64,000 nt of DNA from Oopsacas minuta (Eukaryota; Porifera; Hexactinellida; Lyssacinosida; Leucopsacidae). Below the pieces are notes generated by a model. It did no database searches and had not been told where the DNA came from. It saw only the letters and a list, made by a program, of their open reading frames with translations. The DNA is taken from NCBI GenBank assembly GCA_024704765.1, contig JAKMXF010000032.1, positions 1 to 64,000 on the forward strand. Direction: 5' to 3'. The translations under genes and the position numbers were made by a program. Within the stretch, counting starts at the first letter, position 1. Every line of letters begins with the position of its first letter. This document shows positions 20,869 through 33,459 of this stretch, piece after piece.

Positions 20869-22958
20869 TAAGGGGTCTCCAAACGTTTTGCTTTGAAGGG
20901 CACTTTGTAACTTTTGATCATAATCCCTAGGCATATGAAAATTCGAAAGACTTGATGAAATTGTTTTATCATAACATGAATTTAAATACATACATTATTG
21001 TCATGTGTGAAATTGTCTCGTGTCATGTAAAAGCGTATCTATACAAGGTGCTATTTCAGTTGATGCGATACGCAATACATCATGTAGATGTTCATCCGTC
21101 ATATTTGACCAATACCTATTCTTCGTATACTTCATTTTGCAGAAGAGGGCTTCACAAGTATAAGTACTCCCAAATAAGCTGGCCATCCTCCTTGCGTGTC
21201 CAAGGATAAATGGATATGTATCAGTTGGTAGGACTTTGTAGAAGTCTAAAATACTGAGATTCTTGGATATCTCATCTAATTTTACCTCCCTAAACTTTTC
21301 CTTTCAAATTAATATTGGCTTGTAGATCAAGAAGCTCCAGCTGAATTTCATCAGAAGCACACTGGACATCAAAACAGAAAGGCTGAGTGAAGGGCATAAT
21401 TTTCTGTCCGTCCCTTCTAAAATCAGCAAATCGAGTTTTGAATTCTTCTATCAGGTGTGAAACTATCCTTGCATATCTTTTTCCGTCAGGATTTTCCATA
21501 GATCGAAGCTCCGAAAAGTGTGAGAAGTTGTTTTTTGAGAGCTGCGTCTCAAATAGACTAGGCATCGCCTCAAAAGCACATATGGTGCCGAAAAGCTCAT
21601 GATTATGCTTCATTTACCTTGAAGAGCAGAATTTAAACTGTTTAGATGAGTTGAGATATCCACCAAAATGCTACATCCATGAGCCAAGCGGGATTTTGAA
21701 ATTCATGAACCTTATTCCCCTTTTCCTCCATAAAGCACGATTTCTTATCGCATAACATTCACACCCCCTTAAGAACTGCTCTTCTACTAAGCCACCGAAC
21801 AGCTGTGAAATAGAGTACATCACCGTACTCTGAATCTAGCTTTTTTAAAATATGTTTAGATTTTCTATGGTTGATTCCCTTGGCTCTGATAAAATTCACA
21901 GCATCAAGAATAAGTTTCTTAACGTTATTTATACAAGTGTTTTTGCGCATAAAACTTCCTGGTGAATAATACAGTGGTACCATATCACTCCGTCACGGCC
22001 ATTAGCAGCTAAATACCGCGACAACTGTCCCTTAAGACCACTTCCTATTCCAAGCATGGACGGCGCTCCGTCTGTTGTAACTCGAGACAGTTTCGTGACC
22101 TATAAAGTAGCTTTTGATTAGACTTTTTGTGCTTCATCAAAAATATCAATACCATGGGCTTTTCCATACATAGGACTGAGTGATAACATTCCTCAGTTAT
22201 TTTGAAGTTATTATCAACTCCCCTAATCCAGATGACTAATTGTTCCACATCAAAATGTCTTTGCCTTCATCTATTGCGATGCTGTAAGAGGTGAAGTTTC
22301 GAGCCCTTTCTAAAAGTTGTTCATTAATATTATTCGAAATTGATTCTACACGTCGCATTACGGGTGTATCACTAAGACTCAGCTGTTGTGCAAGATCATT
22401 CTTGTCTGGACAGCAAATTATCCATGAACACAGCTAGGCACTCTTTGATATACTCACCATCTGTAAATGGTTTCATTCGCCTTGCAAAAATATTACTAAT
22501 GGCTTAACTTGCTGCTGTTACCGACTTTCTTGATGTATCCACTTTCTTGAAGACTGACTGTTCCGTAGTCAAACTTTTCTTCATTTGATCAAGTTTAATC
22601 TGACGAGCTTCGCTAACATCACTAGTGAAATCTTCTCCATGTTTAGTATTAGAATACCTATCCAGATTTCTTCTCTTATTGCAAGCAATGGTATCACGGT
22701 AAATCAGAAATTTATTTTTCTCTCTGTCCTTGACCAAGAAAAACTCGTGCTCCCAATCAATATTGAAGAGTCTATTTCCTTTAAATATCTTAAGCTTTGA
22801 GGACGGATGTGACGCCATCTTGAAACTCAGTAAAATGTTTAAAGATCTTTGATTAAGAATCTCGCTAGCTTGGTAAGTACAAGATTAATCAATATAATAT
22901 AATACTGTAGTATTGTTAAGATTCTATTTCAATTTATATATCACAGTACTAATCTTGT
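20869..22958 (-). mobile_element. hAT element, GTF2IRD2-like family, copy 1 (5'-truncated)
   Basis: The left (3') end reads AGGGGTCTCCAAACGTTTTGC, the TIR of the family seen intact at 34221-36486. Similarity to that copy stops at about 22958, so the 5' TIR is missing. Broken transposase frames run from 22818 (MASHPSSKLKIFKGNRLF, BED-like) through the [41 protein letters not shown] block (21983-21759) to the C-terminal dimerisation region (21186-21001). It is nearly identical to the inverted copy at 34.2 kb and shares its frame breaks. Confidence 0.88.
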
Positions 22959-23389
22959 GAATACAGCATATCACTAATATTGCCCCAGGGATAGCATCCC
23001 GAGAATGGACAACTATTACTTTCTATACCTGACTATGTTCTTGGGTATGCTCTTATATAATATCCACCCGAGTGCGAATACGGTACTTATTCAACTCTCA
23101 CTTACATATACTTTAATTTGGTAAAGAAAGTTATCGTTATAATGAAACCCCTGGATTAGGTTTCATTTGTTAATATGAAGAGTAAATCAGTTAATTTAGA
23201 ATATTTGTGGTAATGAATCCTTGCATTTTCATACCGCGAGTTTACTGCATCTCACAAAAGTAATCTGGGTATAGCAGGGCCGGATTAAGCATATTGCGCG
23301 CCCTGTGCGTTACCCTCCGTTCGGGCATTTCCTTGACAACGGACAAACAAACAAACAGACAGACAAACAGACGAAAATGCAGATGTAAT

Positions 23390-25220
23390 AATATAGATTC
23401 ATAGAATTTTACGAATTTTTTGATCCACAAATTTTGAGATAATTTCTTTGTCGTTGGTTTCTTCCAATAGCTCCGCTCAATCGTAATCATAGCTAGATCA
23501 GTGAATCGGTCCTCTGACATTGATGTGCATGGTACATTTTTTATACGTTTCATCTAGTTAAAACATCGTTCATCAGCCGCTACCACGCACATGATAGTCA
23601 AACAAATTCGCAATGCTATGGTGACACTGGGAAATATGTTGTCAATGGTATGGTTGCACATATAGAGATATACACCCCCGAAGCTTATACGATTATCACC
23701 ACCGAGATTCCTAGAAGTACACTTTATTCTCAGCTCTTCCCTAGGTGTAACTGACATGAGAATACGATAATGTATGACCTCCTCAATAATTTCATGGACG
23801 TCTTTGAGGTCTTTAGGATATTTGGATATCAAATGTTGAACCTTCTCAACAACTTCTTCTTTTGGGGCCGTCGAGCATAAATTAATCAGAAAGCCAAACA
23901 ATGAGTAGACATCCTTGTAGACCTCTGTACGACGAATCAGTTCCACAATGAGGAGGTCTATAATTGGTAGAAATACATTGATCCTGAATGGATCAATTTT
24001 GCTGGTTGAATGTTGTCCTTGATGTCTACAGCTCCCTCGGGAAGGATCTTTTCTTTCCTTATGCGAAAGATTATTCGCATCTAACAGATCGCAGTGAAGC
24101 GTTCCCTCAATGGCTTGAAATATCCAACCAATTAATTTAGGAGATATGATGTTTCACTAAGGTCTAATGAAGCATCTTGAAGGCATTTGTTGACGCTGTT
24201 GATTCGATGCAGTATTTGATTCCACAATTCTGTAAGAAGTAGGGTATCCCAGATCGACAGTGTACGTGTAGCAGGCAGATTTTCAGCTTCATGTCGAGTA
24301 GATTGCTTTTGTTGCAAGTCTTTGCAATTTCTTGCAATGCCTCGTCCAGCGGATCATAACCTACTTTCAAAACACTTATCGCCTGAGCGTGCACTGACCA
24401 TCGCGTATAAGCGAGATTCTTTGGTCTGGTTTATCTCCAAGGTAATCGGTCAATACTTTCCATCGGTGAGTAGATGCTACGAAAAAAGTATACACGTTCT
24501 GTATGAAACTGAAAAAATCGTTGCTCTATCGACAGATAAAACTGCTGCCTGTCCTACCAAATTTAGAGAGTGTGGTGAGCATGGAAGATAAATTGCAAGA
24601 GGGGCATGTTCAAGAATTTTCTTTTGCATTCCGTTTTACTTGCCAGACATATTTGCAGCGTTATCGTAACACTGTCCCATCATGCCTCCAAGATCAATTC
24701 CTAGTAATTCGAGTGTTACATTTGCAAGTGACTGCCCAGTGGGTGAGAAAATGGGGATGAAGGTAAGAAAGCGTTCGAGAGGTTCATGTCGATGGGGGTG
24801 AATATAACGGATCACGACCACAAGCCGGTCTACATGACTGATATCTGGGCTTGAGTCAACACTAATGGAGTAATATTGTTGCCTTTTTTACTTCAGCTAC
24901 GGTCGTATCAGTTATTTTCTCTGCGATCACAGCGATGAACTCATCAGCAATATAGTGGAAGACTAATTTGATACACTCCCGCGCCCTTTGTCGCGTATTT
25001 GGCGATGTGACCAGGAATGAAAGCATCGAACATTGCAAGAAGCTTTAGGGTGTTAATATAGTTGCCTGAGTTAATACTATTACATCTCTCATCTGTTCCG
25101 CGGAAAGCCAATCCGTTGGATCCAAGGAATTTTACTACAGCAATTGCTCTCTTTACAACCTGTGACCCAATAAACACGTTCAGACTCGATAGAGTGACCA
25201 TGTTGACTTTTTCGAGTAAT
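23390..25220 (-). pseudogene. ZMYM1-like hAT transposase, C-terminal two thirds (outer element)
   Basis: hAT transposase related to ZMYM1, read 25220 to 23390. AIAVVKFLGSNGLAFRGTDE (from about 25165), then LERFLTFIPIFSPTGQSLANV with CYDNAANMSGK (24821-24636; RNase-H-like core), HAQAISVLKVGYDPLDEALQEI (24394 on), a helical region, and the hAT dimerisation segment NIFPSVTIALRICLTIMCV followed by ERCFNxLKRIKN (23620-23540). Stops and frameshifts occur between the blocks. The N-terminal part lies on the far side of the inserted elements (29670-30330). Confidence 0.85.
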
Positions 25221-26482
25221 CAGATCAGAGGCGCTCCCAGGGGGGGTCCAGGGGGTTCGGACCCCCCTTTCTGAAGGAATTAAATCAAACCTGGACAAAA
25301 TTAAGATAGTAACAACAAGTCTACTAATATTTGTTATTCTCATATCTATATTGTAATCCGTATCAGTGCTGATTGTGTACCTGTATTGTTCCATAAATTA
25401 ATAAGTAACAGCTGTCAGTCAATAGATGCAATAACTAGGTAGTAACCACAGCGAGTTTCAGAAAATAGGTTAGAATTACCCTATGGCTTCAAACTCATCC
25501 TTCAATAAATATCGGTCACATTAGTTTTATATCATTTTGTTGGTATCCACTCTAACATCTACATACATTCTGATTTTCAGGTCTAAACTGAATGTCGGCG
25601 CAGAAGGGAGATGCTCCTGAATTACAACAAACTTTGTTGGCGTTTAGCATATCAAAGAGAGCAAGGAGTAACATTAACGAAAGAGAATTGGCTATTGAGG
25701 TACAGCCCACTAGCAACTCCCAACCACCTGAAGCAGGTGCTACTTCTTCAGTGCATTCCCAAGATATACAAATTTCTGACTCGCCGAATGTGGTAGATGT
25801 TTCGAATACTTCATCAGGGGTTAATATATTCACTGAGCTCCATGTTCCAGATGTCACAAATTCATCCCCATAGGATTCAGACTTCATAGTTAATGAGCCT
25901 GCTTTGCAAATATAACTTTATGACGTTGGAGATATCTTAAAGGGTGATGTTATAGTAAAAAATCTCAGTGACAATGCAAAGGCCAACTAACTGTCACACC
26001 ACTTTACTCCTGGGAAAAATTTCCAGGCGTTTATAAAACAGATGATTGTTCGTGGAAAAACAAAACAGAAGAAAGTTCTCGTATTCCAGCACTCTTGGCT
26101 GGAACGATATGGGTGATGAGTGTACAGTCCTGCTGGTGGGGGAGGACTCTGCAAATATTGTATAATATTTTCATCAGAAAATGACAAAAGGAAATACAGT
26201 GGCGTGCTTGTAAATAAACGGTTAATTAACCTGGTCAGAGCTACTGGAAAAGATGGTGCGTTGAAACATCATCAAAGTCTCCAATATCACAAAGATGCGG
26301 TTCAACATGGCTTGCTCTTATTGCAACATCTAAAAGCCCCCAAAACATCCCTACCATTCATCATAAATCAGGCCAACCAGGAGGTATATATGAAGAACCG
26401 CCACATCTTGAAGAGTGTCATTGAAGCTGTAGTATTGTGTGGGAAGCAGAATTTGTCACTTCGTGGCCACAGGATGACAATA

Positions 26483-27791
26483 CAGGGTGGCCAATAAGTT
26501 CTGTCCCCTCCCTGAATAGTGATAACTATTTATGTAGCCATTCTTATAGATTATTACTTGGCATATATCTAATAGATATGTCTAGCAATACATAAACAAA
26601 TCCTACTCTATGTAGCCACCTTTGTTCTTGACTACACTTCTTAGTCGCGTCGGAAAGGACTCCACTGCGGCTCGCAGGACCTCCTGAGGAATCTTTTCCC
26701 ACTCTTTGGCCAATGATCTCTTCAGAGAGTCCAAATTGTTGTGAGACTTTGCACAAGCCTTTGCTCCCAATATGGCCCAGATCGAGAAGTCCATTGGGTT
26801 CAAATCTGGACTTGAGGGAGGCCATTCCTCCTTTGAAAGAAATCCTGAAATGTTCTCATGTAACCATTTTTGAGTGATATTGGCGGTGTGAGCCGGAGCA
26901 CCGTCTTGTTGGAAGACAAATGGTTGATTTCTAAAGATATTTCTGCTCGAGTGTTTAATTACTGGTTCAAGGATCAACTGCCGATAGGTTGCAGCATTTA
27001 TCTTGACCCCTTCAGGTATAAATATTAGCGGAGTCCGTCCATTCGCCGAAATACCGGTCCATACCATAATAGATCGGGGTTTTTGTGTCCTAGCTACATA
27101 CAAAACATCCTCAGGGATGCTTGAAGAGTTTGGAGCTAATATTGTGTCATTCTGTTTGTTAGTAGCCTGCTCTATACTGAACAATTTTTCATCAGAGAAC
27201 AGAAACCGGTCAAGATTTTCAATTTCGAGCCGAGTAAGAAGGCCCTTGCTTCTCGAGAGCCTTTTCAGCTTAATAGTCTCCGAAAGGAAATGAACAGTCT
27301 TCCTTTTATACGACCTGAAATCCAATTCATTCTTGACTAAATTTTGCATCGATCCTTTGGATATGTGGACCTCAGCTGCCATTTTCCTCATGGATCGTAG
27401 AGGATTCCTCCTTATTCGGTCCCTAACTAACTTCTTCATCCTGGGAGTAGTGATGGACTTCGGACGACCACTTCGGGGCATATCCTGAATGCTGCCCGTC
27501 TTCTGATAACGTAGGATAGTTCTATATACGAACTTTCTCCTTGATTTTTTAAAATTCAGCAATTTTAAAATTTCGCCTTGTGATTTTCCTTTAGAAAATA
27601 ATTCAACAATGGCAGCCCTTTCACAATCCATAGAATATTGTACAAGATAAATTGAATAAACGGCATATAGTTATAAAATATAAAGTATAATGTTCCTGAG
27701 AGTGATTTAATTGTATTAAACTTGTGGTAGCCTAATTAGTATTTATGTGATATTGCATCAAAGAATGGGACAGAACTTAATGGCCACCCTG
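26483..27791 (-). mobile_element. maT (DD37D mariner-like) element, full length, innermost level
   Basis: TIRs CAGGGTGGCCAATAAGTTCT and CAGGGTGGCCATTAAGTTCT (right, reverse complement) differ at one base and continue GTCCC. TA at 26481-26482 and 27792-27793. Length 1309 bp with one intact transposase. Excising it restores the reading of the surrounding hAT frame. Confidence 0.97.
26603..27631 (-). CDS. maT-type mariner transposase, 342 aa, uninterrupted
   Basis: Cut-and-paste transposase of the Tc1/mariner superfamily, DD37D (maT) lineage. Two HTHs occupy about residues 1-110, joined by a GRPKS AT-hook-like linker (55-59). The catalytic residues are Asp 147 (LFSDEKLF), Asp 243 (FQQDGAPAHTA) and Asp 281 (SSPDLNPMDFSIW), with 37 residues between the last two. 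Length is normal and the ATG at 27629-27631 gives MDCERAAIVELF, a sound N-terminus. With near-identical TIRs, an intact TSD and no inactivating change, this is the best candidate in the window for a recently active transposon. Confidence 0.96.
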   Translation of the reverse strand: MDCERAAIVELFSKGKSQGEILKLLNFKKSRRKFVYRTILRYQKTGSIQDMPRSGRPKSITTPRMKKLVRDRIRRNPLRSMRKMAAEVHISKGSMQNLVKNELDFRSYKRKTVHFLSETIKLKRLSRSKGLLTRLEIENLDRFLFSDEKLFSIEQATNKQNDTILAPNSSSIPEDVLYVARTQKPRSIMVWTGISANGRTPLIFIPEGVKINAATYRQLILEPVIKHSSRNIFRNQPFVFQQDGAPAHTANITQKWLHENISGFLSKEEWPPSSPDLNPMDFSIWAILGAKACAKSHNNLDSLKRSLAKEWEKIPQEVLRAAVESFPTRLRSVVKNKGGYIE

Positions 27792-29669
27792 TACAAGTTA
27801 TATCTTCTAATAAAGGTAATTTTTGGGCAATTCTTGAGATGATGTCCAGGCGTGATGCTGTTTTACGGGAACATCTCGAAAGTGGAAATAAGAATGCGCA
27901 GTACACTTCAAAAAGAATCCAGAATGAGGTATTGATTTAGTAGCTGAATATATTCGAAAGGAAAACACGCGAAGCCTGCTATTTGATAACACCTTCTTTG
28001 CTATTATGGCTGATGAAGTTACAGATCCTCATAGCAATCAAGAGATTCTATCCGTGTGTCTGAGGTTACTTGATGGTAACGAAATCAGAGAATTTTCTTT
28101 GATTTCGTGTATCTTGAGAGGACAACTGGGGAAACAATAGCCAGTGCTATTATCGAAAGCCTCAAACATAACCACGTCGATCTTACTAAAGCAAGGGGTC
28201 AAAGCTATGATGGTCCCGCTTGTATGTGTTCTGATAAAGTTGGGGTACAAACAAGGATAGGATAAGTATCCCCACGTGCACTGTATGTACATTGTAACAG
28301 CCATGTATTCAATCTAAGCATTCCCAGTGCTTGTAAACTGCCTGCAATCAGGAATATGATTGGTACTCTCAATGCTGTTTTCCTGTTCTTTGGTAAGTCT
28401 CCCAAAAGGCAGCGATTTCTTGAAAGAATAGTGAAGAATTTGGCACCTGACATGCATAAGACAAAGCTTATTGGACTCTGTAAAACAAGGTGGGTGGAGC
28501 GGCATACTTGTTTTGATAGCTTCTATACTATGTATGAGTCATTGTGCGAATGTCTAGACGCAATGCTGGATCCATCTAGCTATCACCAAATTTACGAGGA
28601 TGCTTGGAGTGATCATTGGGATCAGGATACAAGATCTAAGGCACAGAGGCTTTTGTCCAATCTGGAGTCATCAGCAACTATCATCGCGTTCATTTTGCAA
28701 AGAATGCATTAGAGATCATTAGGCCCATTGCCTCCAAGCTGCAGAAAAGGGACCTGGATATCTATCAGGCATATGCCATGATCGACCGGACAAAAGATCG
28801 AATCACTGCCTTAAGGTATGATACTGAGGATGCGTATAGCAGCTGGTATGAAGAAGTAGCCCACTTTGCCTCGAAGGTTGAGGTTAATATCACATCTCCT
28901 AGAAGAGCTGGACCTAGATCTTCTCGACAAATATACAGCGCCAATGCTCCAAGTACATGTCCAAAGGAATATTACCTGCGAAATCTGGAAATACCATTTG
29001 CTGACCATTCATTAGCTGAATTTAACAGTCGATTCAATCCTGAGGACAGGAAAGGCATAGAGATCCTTGCATTACTCCCCGGTGCCATCACATTAGGTGC
29101 TGTTGACTTAGAGTCTGTTGTAATTGGACTAATGGTTTGGGAACCAGATCTGCCATTTAGTTCCTCACTTAGATCTGAAATGAAGGAATGGCAGCGCTAT
29201 TGGAGTTCCAAGGAGCCCAATCAATTATCAGTAAACTTGTCCGAGTGTCTGAGTCATGTAGATGAAGATATTTTTCCCAACATTCTAACCCTACTAAAAT
29301 TGGATGTACCCTTCAAATTGGAAGTTGTGGGTCAGAGCGCTCATTCTCATGTCTTCGCCGAGTAAAAAGCTACCTTCGTAGCACGATGGGACAAGAGCGA
29401 CTCTCTGGGCTAGCGCTGATGAATATGCATCATAGTATAGATATAAACTTAGACTATATTTGCTTGAAATTCCTAGAAAAAAACCAAAGGAGAATGTTTT
29501 CCAGTTATGTGTTATTTGACTAGATACGATTAAAAACTTACATTTATACGTAATATGCAAGTATATCCATAGCAAATATTATGAATCTTTTATCCTCAGA
29601 AATTGCGTCTGGAACTTTGTAAAACTAGACCCCCACCCTTTTTTCAAATCCTGGGACCGCCGATGTAGA

Positions 29670-30334
29670 TCGAGAGTACATCGGCGATGATAGAGAGAGT
29701 TTCCATGACATTTTATTCGGTCGAAGTGTCTCCAGTCATTGAAGCCTTGTACGAACGAATTGTTGGATTCTTTCGATGTAGTTGACATAATAGTTTGCAC
29801 ATTGGAAGCAGTATACATTACCCGACAACGGTGAGTAGCAGAGCCATTCATGCTTGCCCAATTCGCCATTTGTATGTTCAATAATGAGCATTTTGTTCTG
29901 ATAATATCTGGACTCACCATCATTGTAGACCCTCTTCGATGCCGGATAACTCGTTGAGCGGTTGTGCGCAGCTGCAGGGCCTAGTTGAATTAGCTGGTCT
30001 GTCATTTCTGGAGCAGAATTTAGCGATTCACGCCAAGTTGACGGATCTTTAAAATCTATAGACAATTGAGATATTACGAGAGGAGGTGAACTGTCTTCTC
30101 CAGCAGAAAGATTAAGCTCCTCATCTACCTGCCGCAATTGTCCAAGATCATTATTAGATTGTGTTGGTTGTATAGTCGCATCCTGGGGCTGTGGTGCGGT
30201 TGTGTTGGTGCGGTTGTGTTGGTGCGGAAGAAGTTGTCAAGTTTTGGCAGCTTTGATAGATAACGCTCTGTGGAAGCAGCAGCATCTCGTTTCTGCGACC
30301 CCACTTTTGAGTTTGTAGGAAGACATCGAATCAA
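29670..30334 (-). pseudogene. ZMYM1-like hAT transposase, N-terminal part (outer element)
   Basis: Read 30334 to 29670. SKVGSQKRDAAASTERYLSKLPKLDNFF is the typical basic N-terminus of these hATs. Then ISQLSIDFKDPSTWRESL and MTDQLIQLGP, followed by KHEWLCYSPLSGNVYCFQC (TTF-type zinc finger) and SFVQGFNDWRHFDRIKCH. The reading then meets the middle hAT at 29665 and resumes beyond 25220. Frame changes occur near 29740 and 30130. Confidence 0.82.
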
Positions 30335-30759
30335 AAATATTGCAAAGACAACTTATTAAGGAAAGTATCAAATTATACAAATAATTTGTAATAGTCTCAT
30401 ATATAGTAGGAAATGATAATTTGTTATGAATGAACAACTATAATATGTTTTCACAATTTCACCTTAGCTAATTCATAGAGTTCATTGTTGACAAATTTAT
30501 CTCCAGCCTTAAAAATAAGGAATTGTTATGAATTGAAGAATACAAAGAAACACAATTCCATTATGAGCAATTAGCTAATAATTAAAGTGGACAATGAAAG
30601 TAAACTAAAACATCTAAAAGATTACCTAAACCGGCCCGGGTCTGCGATTAGGTAAATATTCACTGGTTGGGGGCCCTGCGAGCCCCCAAACCAGTTCGGG
30701 CCCTGTGCGATCGCACATTCCGCATGTGCGGTAATCCAGCCCTGGGGTATAGAGTAGCG

Positions 30760-30921
30760 CAGCCGTTCCCAGCCTTTTCACCTGTGTACCACTCTACCAA
30801 TTATATCACATTCTGCGGGCTCAGGTATATTTCAATACAAAGTTTAAAGTCCTATGGACGGTCTGCTGTTATTCGTGAACCGCTATGGTGTCCTTGGATC
30901 CCGTTTGGGGATCGCTCACTG
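30760..30921. mobile_element. Possible hAT-type MITE
   Basis: Starts CAGCCGTTCCCAGCCTTTTC and ends (reverse complement) CAGTGAGCGATCCCCAAACG. Flanks GAGTAGCG / GAGTATTA share five bases. It lies 8 bp past the TSD of the outer ZMYM-like hAT. Moderate support. Confidence 0.45.
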
Positions 30922-30929
30922 GAGTATTA

Positions 30930-33459
30930 ATGAATTGTAAAATAACATTCACTTGTTCATTTGTTCATCTCAGAGTCTTAAATTTGTCCAGAAATAGTTG
31001 CTCCTAAACTGGTTTTATCCGGCTAATTATCAGTAGGGAAGAAAAGACAAGTATGTAATCAAACTTTTTGCAATATCAAATGTTTAAGATACTCCATGTA
31101 ACTGGCAGGCCATGTTGCAGATTGTAAATGTAGAATATAATAATTTTGAGTGCACAGGTAGAGTGGCACTAAGTTATTGTTAACAAAATCAGGCTTGGGG
31201 TCCACAAAGAAAAGTCGCTGCTCCATCAATGTACATTTCACAAAAAGTACGGACTTGTCCACCAAACCTTGGACTCCTGACCCCACAACCAAGGTACCCA
31301 AACTTGGTAAGTACGGTAAAGAGCAGAAGTGATATACAAATACATGTTGAATATATTTGTGTTATAGGTGAATTTAGTAAGTTATAATATATTCAACTTT
31401 TTGGAATATGTTAAAATAATTGTTTTCAAAGCATTGTTTATTTGGCTGTTGACATAATGTGAGAGTAAGTTCACGTGGTACTACTTATTCACTGTAAACA
31501 ATTTTGAGGTATTGAATCGGCAAGGTTTGAATAGAGAATATAATATGGGGGAGGTCTAATGAGATTAAGTTGGAACAATGTCAAGTAACATGACCAAATG
31601 GGTTGTAAGCTACAGTATTGTATACATACTTAAACCTGCCTGTATATCCTCTTTGATGATTGGAGATTTAGTGTTTTTGAATAATTATGACTTGATACCT
31701 ACTAAACAGTCAACACCTGCTAACTCGAATGCCCCTTTAATCGGGCATTCTTATCTGCAACGCATTATATTTTCCCTCTTTTACTATTTGGTTTATTCAG
31801 AAAAGAATTGCGCTATCTGGAACAGATTTATGGTTTCGAGTTACCGGTTAAATGTTTACTAAATCTAATTGTTCAAAATATTATATTCTAGATGTGAAGG
31901 TTTTTGTTACATTTTTTGCAAAGATTACAAATAACTGAATATGCTCTAACAACTTCAGCTCGTATTAAATTGATAAAGTATTAGGGAAATTGTGAAATTA
32001 ATTGGAGGCCATCCGTTAAAGGGTATAGTAGTGGTCAGTTGGAATAAGTACTCAGATACCATTTTTGAAATTCTCTTTAGCACTAATATTTAGGTCTCTA
32101 TGGACGTTTGAAATGGGCGCCATCGTAACTTTAGCATTATCAGGCAATAGGAGGCATGTGGCCCGGCACCTTTGGTCCAGAGCCAAAGTATGGACATTTT
32201 GTCCGATCTCAAAGCTCTAGTTTGTTTACAAATGTTCAAGAACGTGTATGAGTGAAACCGATTTTCAATATTTTTCAAATATATAATATTCATCACCGAA
32301 AATTGACCTGACGTCGCAAAGAAACAGGGATATTCCTGCATGAGTCCTGTGGCGAAACGGTAGACGCAGAAAAAAATCGATTCTACTCATTCACTAACTT
32401 GAACATTTTACTTCACTAAGAACTTTAGGATCAGGGCCCTTGGTGCTGAACCGAAATGTGCGGGCATAGGTGACGGTTTGTGGGGGTCAGTATCATAATA
32501 CCTGGGTTATCAAAACGTAAAGTCGATAAGGGAATTATTTCAAAAGAAAGTCTAACTCAATTCTCGATATCAACCCATCTGATGACTCGTTTTAATACTA
32601 TAGCCTTATCAAACTATTTTTGATTTTTGCATGAATAAAACAAACGTTGATGGGCACATTGTGTTCGCTCAAAATGAAAATCTAACAACTAGAGAGGTGT
32701 TAAAAGTGTTTAAGGAAATTAGTGTGATAGAGGATACCTATTGATGGAAACTCGAGAATAGTTATTATAGGTGTTGAATTTGATCACCGTATAATTACAT
32801 GTGGGATTTGATCATTATTTCAAGCCAGTGTTGCCCTCGGATAGAAATTTTTGAGCAAGCTAGGCCACGAGCCCGCCAAGTAGTCCGCAAATAGCCGCAT
32901 AAATATTTTTGGCTCGCAAGAGGCAACTAATAAGTAATATATCTTTGAGGAAGAATTTGATAACCCGTTACTTAAAAATCCAAGGTAGTATCTAACATAC
33001 GATTTTGTTAAATGACCCAAGTCTTGTTTGGTGAACTGCAGATATAATTCAGAAGTGATTAAGGAACAGGTAAGAGCCAAAGGGGTGAAATTTGGTATGT
33101 AGGGTCCATAGAGAGCCATCTAAGACCAGTTCAAGTTTGAACGAAAATACACAGCTGACGGAAATATAACATAATTGTCACCTTTTTCACTTACCTGGAG
33201 ACTGCTCAGCCATAATATAGATGATAGCTAGGTTCATATTAATAGAATACGTCCACCACTAATAACAAACAGCTGATCAAAAATTCACAAGAGCGTTAAT
33301 TCATGGTGTAACTATTAATTAAGTATCATTATTTATCAATAATTAAAAAATAGTCAAATGCTTGTCTTTTTTCGGAATATGGATACTACTTATGGCATTC
33401 AAAAAGTTTCCATCTTAGTCTAATATCTTGACAGTACAACGATTTACTAATTAAATTTC
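30930..33459. other. Largely unannotated stretch
   Basis: No reading frame with recognisable motifs and no convincing TIR pair. Frames at 31059-31301 and 32820-33119 (both minus) are probably chance. Short GC-richer patches (near 32150 and 32430) may be old MITE remains. Confidence 0.4.

Larger units (their letters stand above)
25592..29460 (+). pseudogene. ZMYM-like hAT transposase, split by maT insertion and several breaks
   Basis: N-terminal part (25592-25873, MSAQKGDAPELQQTLLAF), a decayed TTF-type zinc-finger region with CKYCIIFSSEN and FHKDA-type His residues (26120-26480), and IEAVVLCGKQNLSLRGH just before the maT insertion. After the maT it continues (SNKGNFWAILEMMSRRDAVLREHLE) through ADEVTDPHSNQEILSVCLR (catalytic-core region), KTRWVERHTCFDSF and a long 28778-29365 frame, to a C-terminal RSFS-like dimerisation block near 29350-29450 (LRRVKSYLRSTMGQERLSGLALM). 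Stops near 27938, 28137, 28262 and 28712 disable it. Confidence 0.85.
25226..29665 (+). mobile_element. ZMYM-like hAT element, middle level of the nest
   Basis: Ends CAGAGGCGCTCCCAGG (left) and CATCGGCGGTCCCAGG (right, reverse complement). Short flanking repeats CAGAT (25221-25225) and TAGAT (29666-29670) may be a 5-bp TSD with one change. The outer transposase reads on across the site (TLDL to ITRKSQ), confirming insertion. It holds a maT element at 26483-27791. It is of a different subfamily from the outer element. Confidence 0.85.
23275..30744 (-). mobile_element. ZMYM1-like hAT element, outer level of a three-level nest
   Basis: Left end CAGGGCCGGATTAAGC, right end (reverse complement) CAGGGCTGGATTACCGC. 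Perfect 8-bp duplications GGGTATAG lie at 23267-23274 and 30745-30752. A second hAT (25226-29665), itself holding a maT element (26483-27791), is inserted inside. Removing them leaves about 3.0 kb. The transposase is on the minus strand, split by the insertion. Confidence 0.9.

Noticed and set aside
32820-33119. 99-aa minus-strand ORF
   Set aside because: No domain, no splice context, no relatives in the window.
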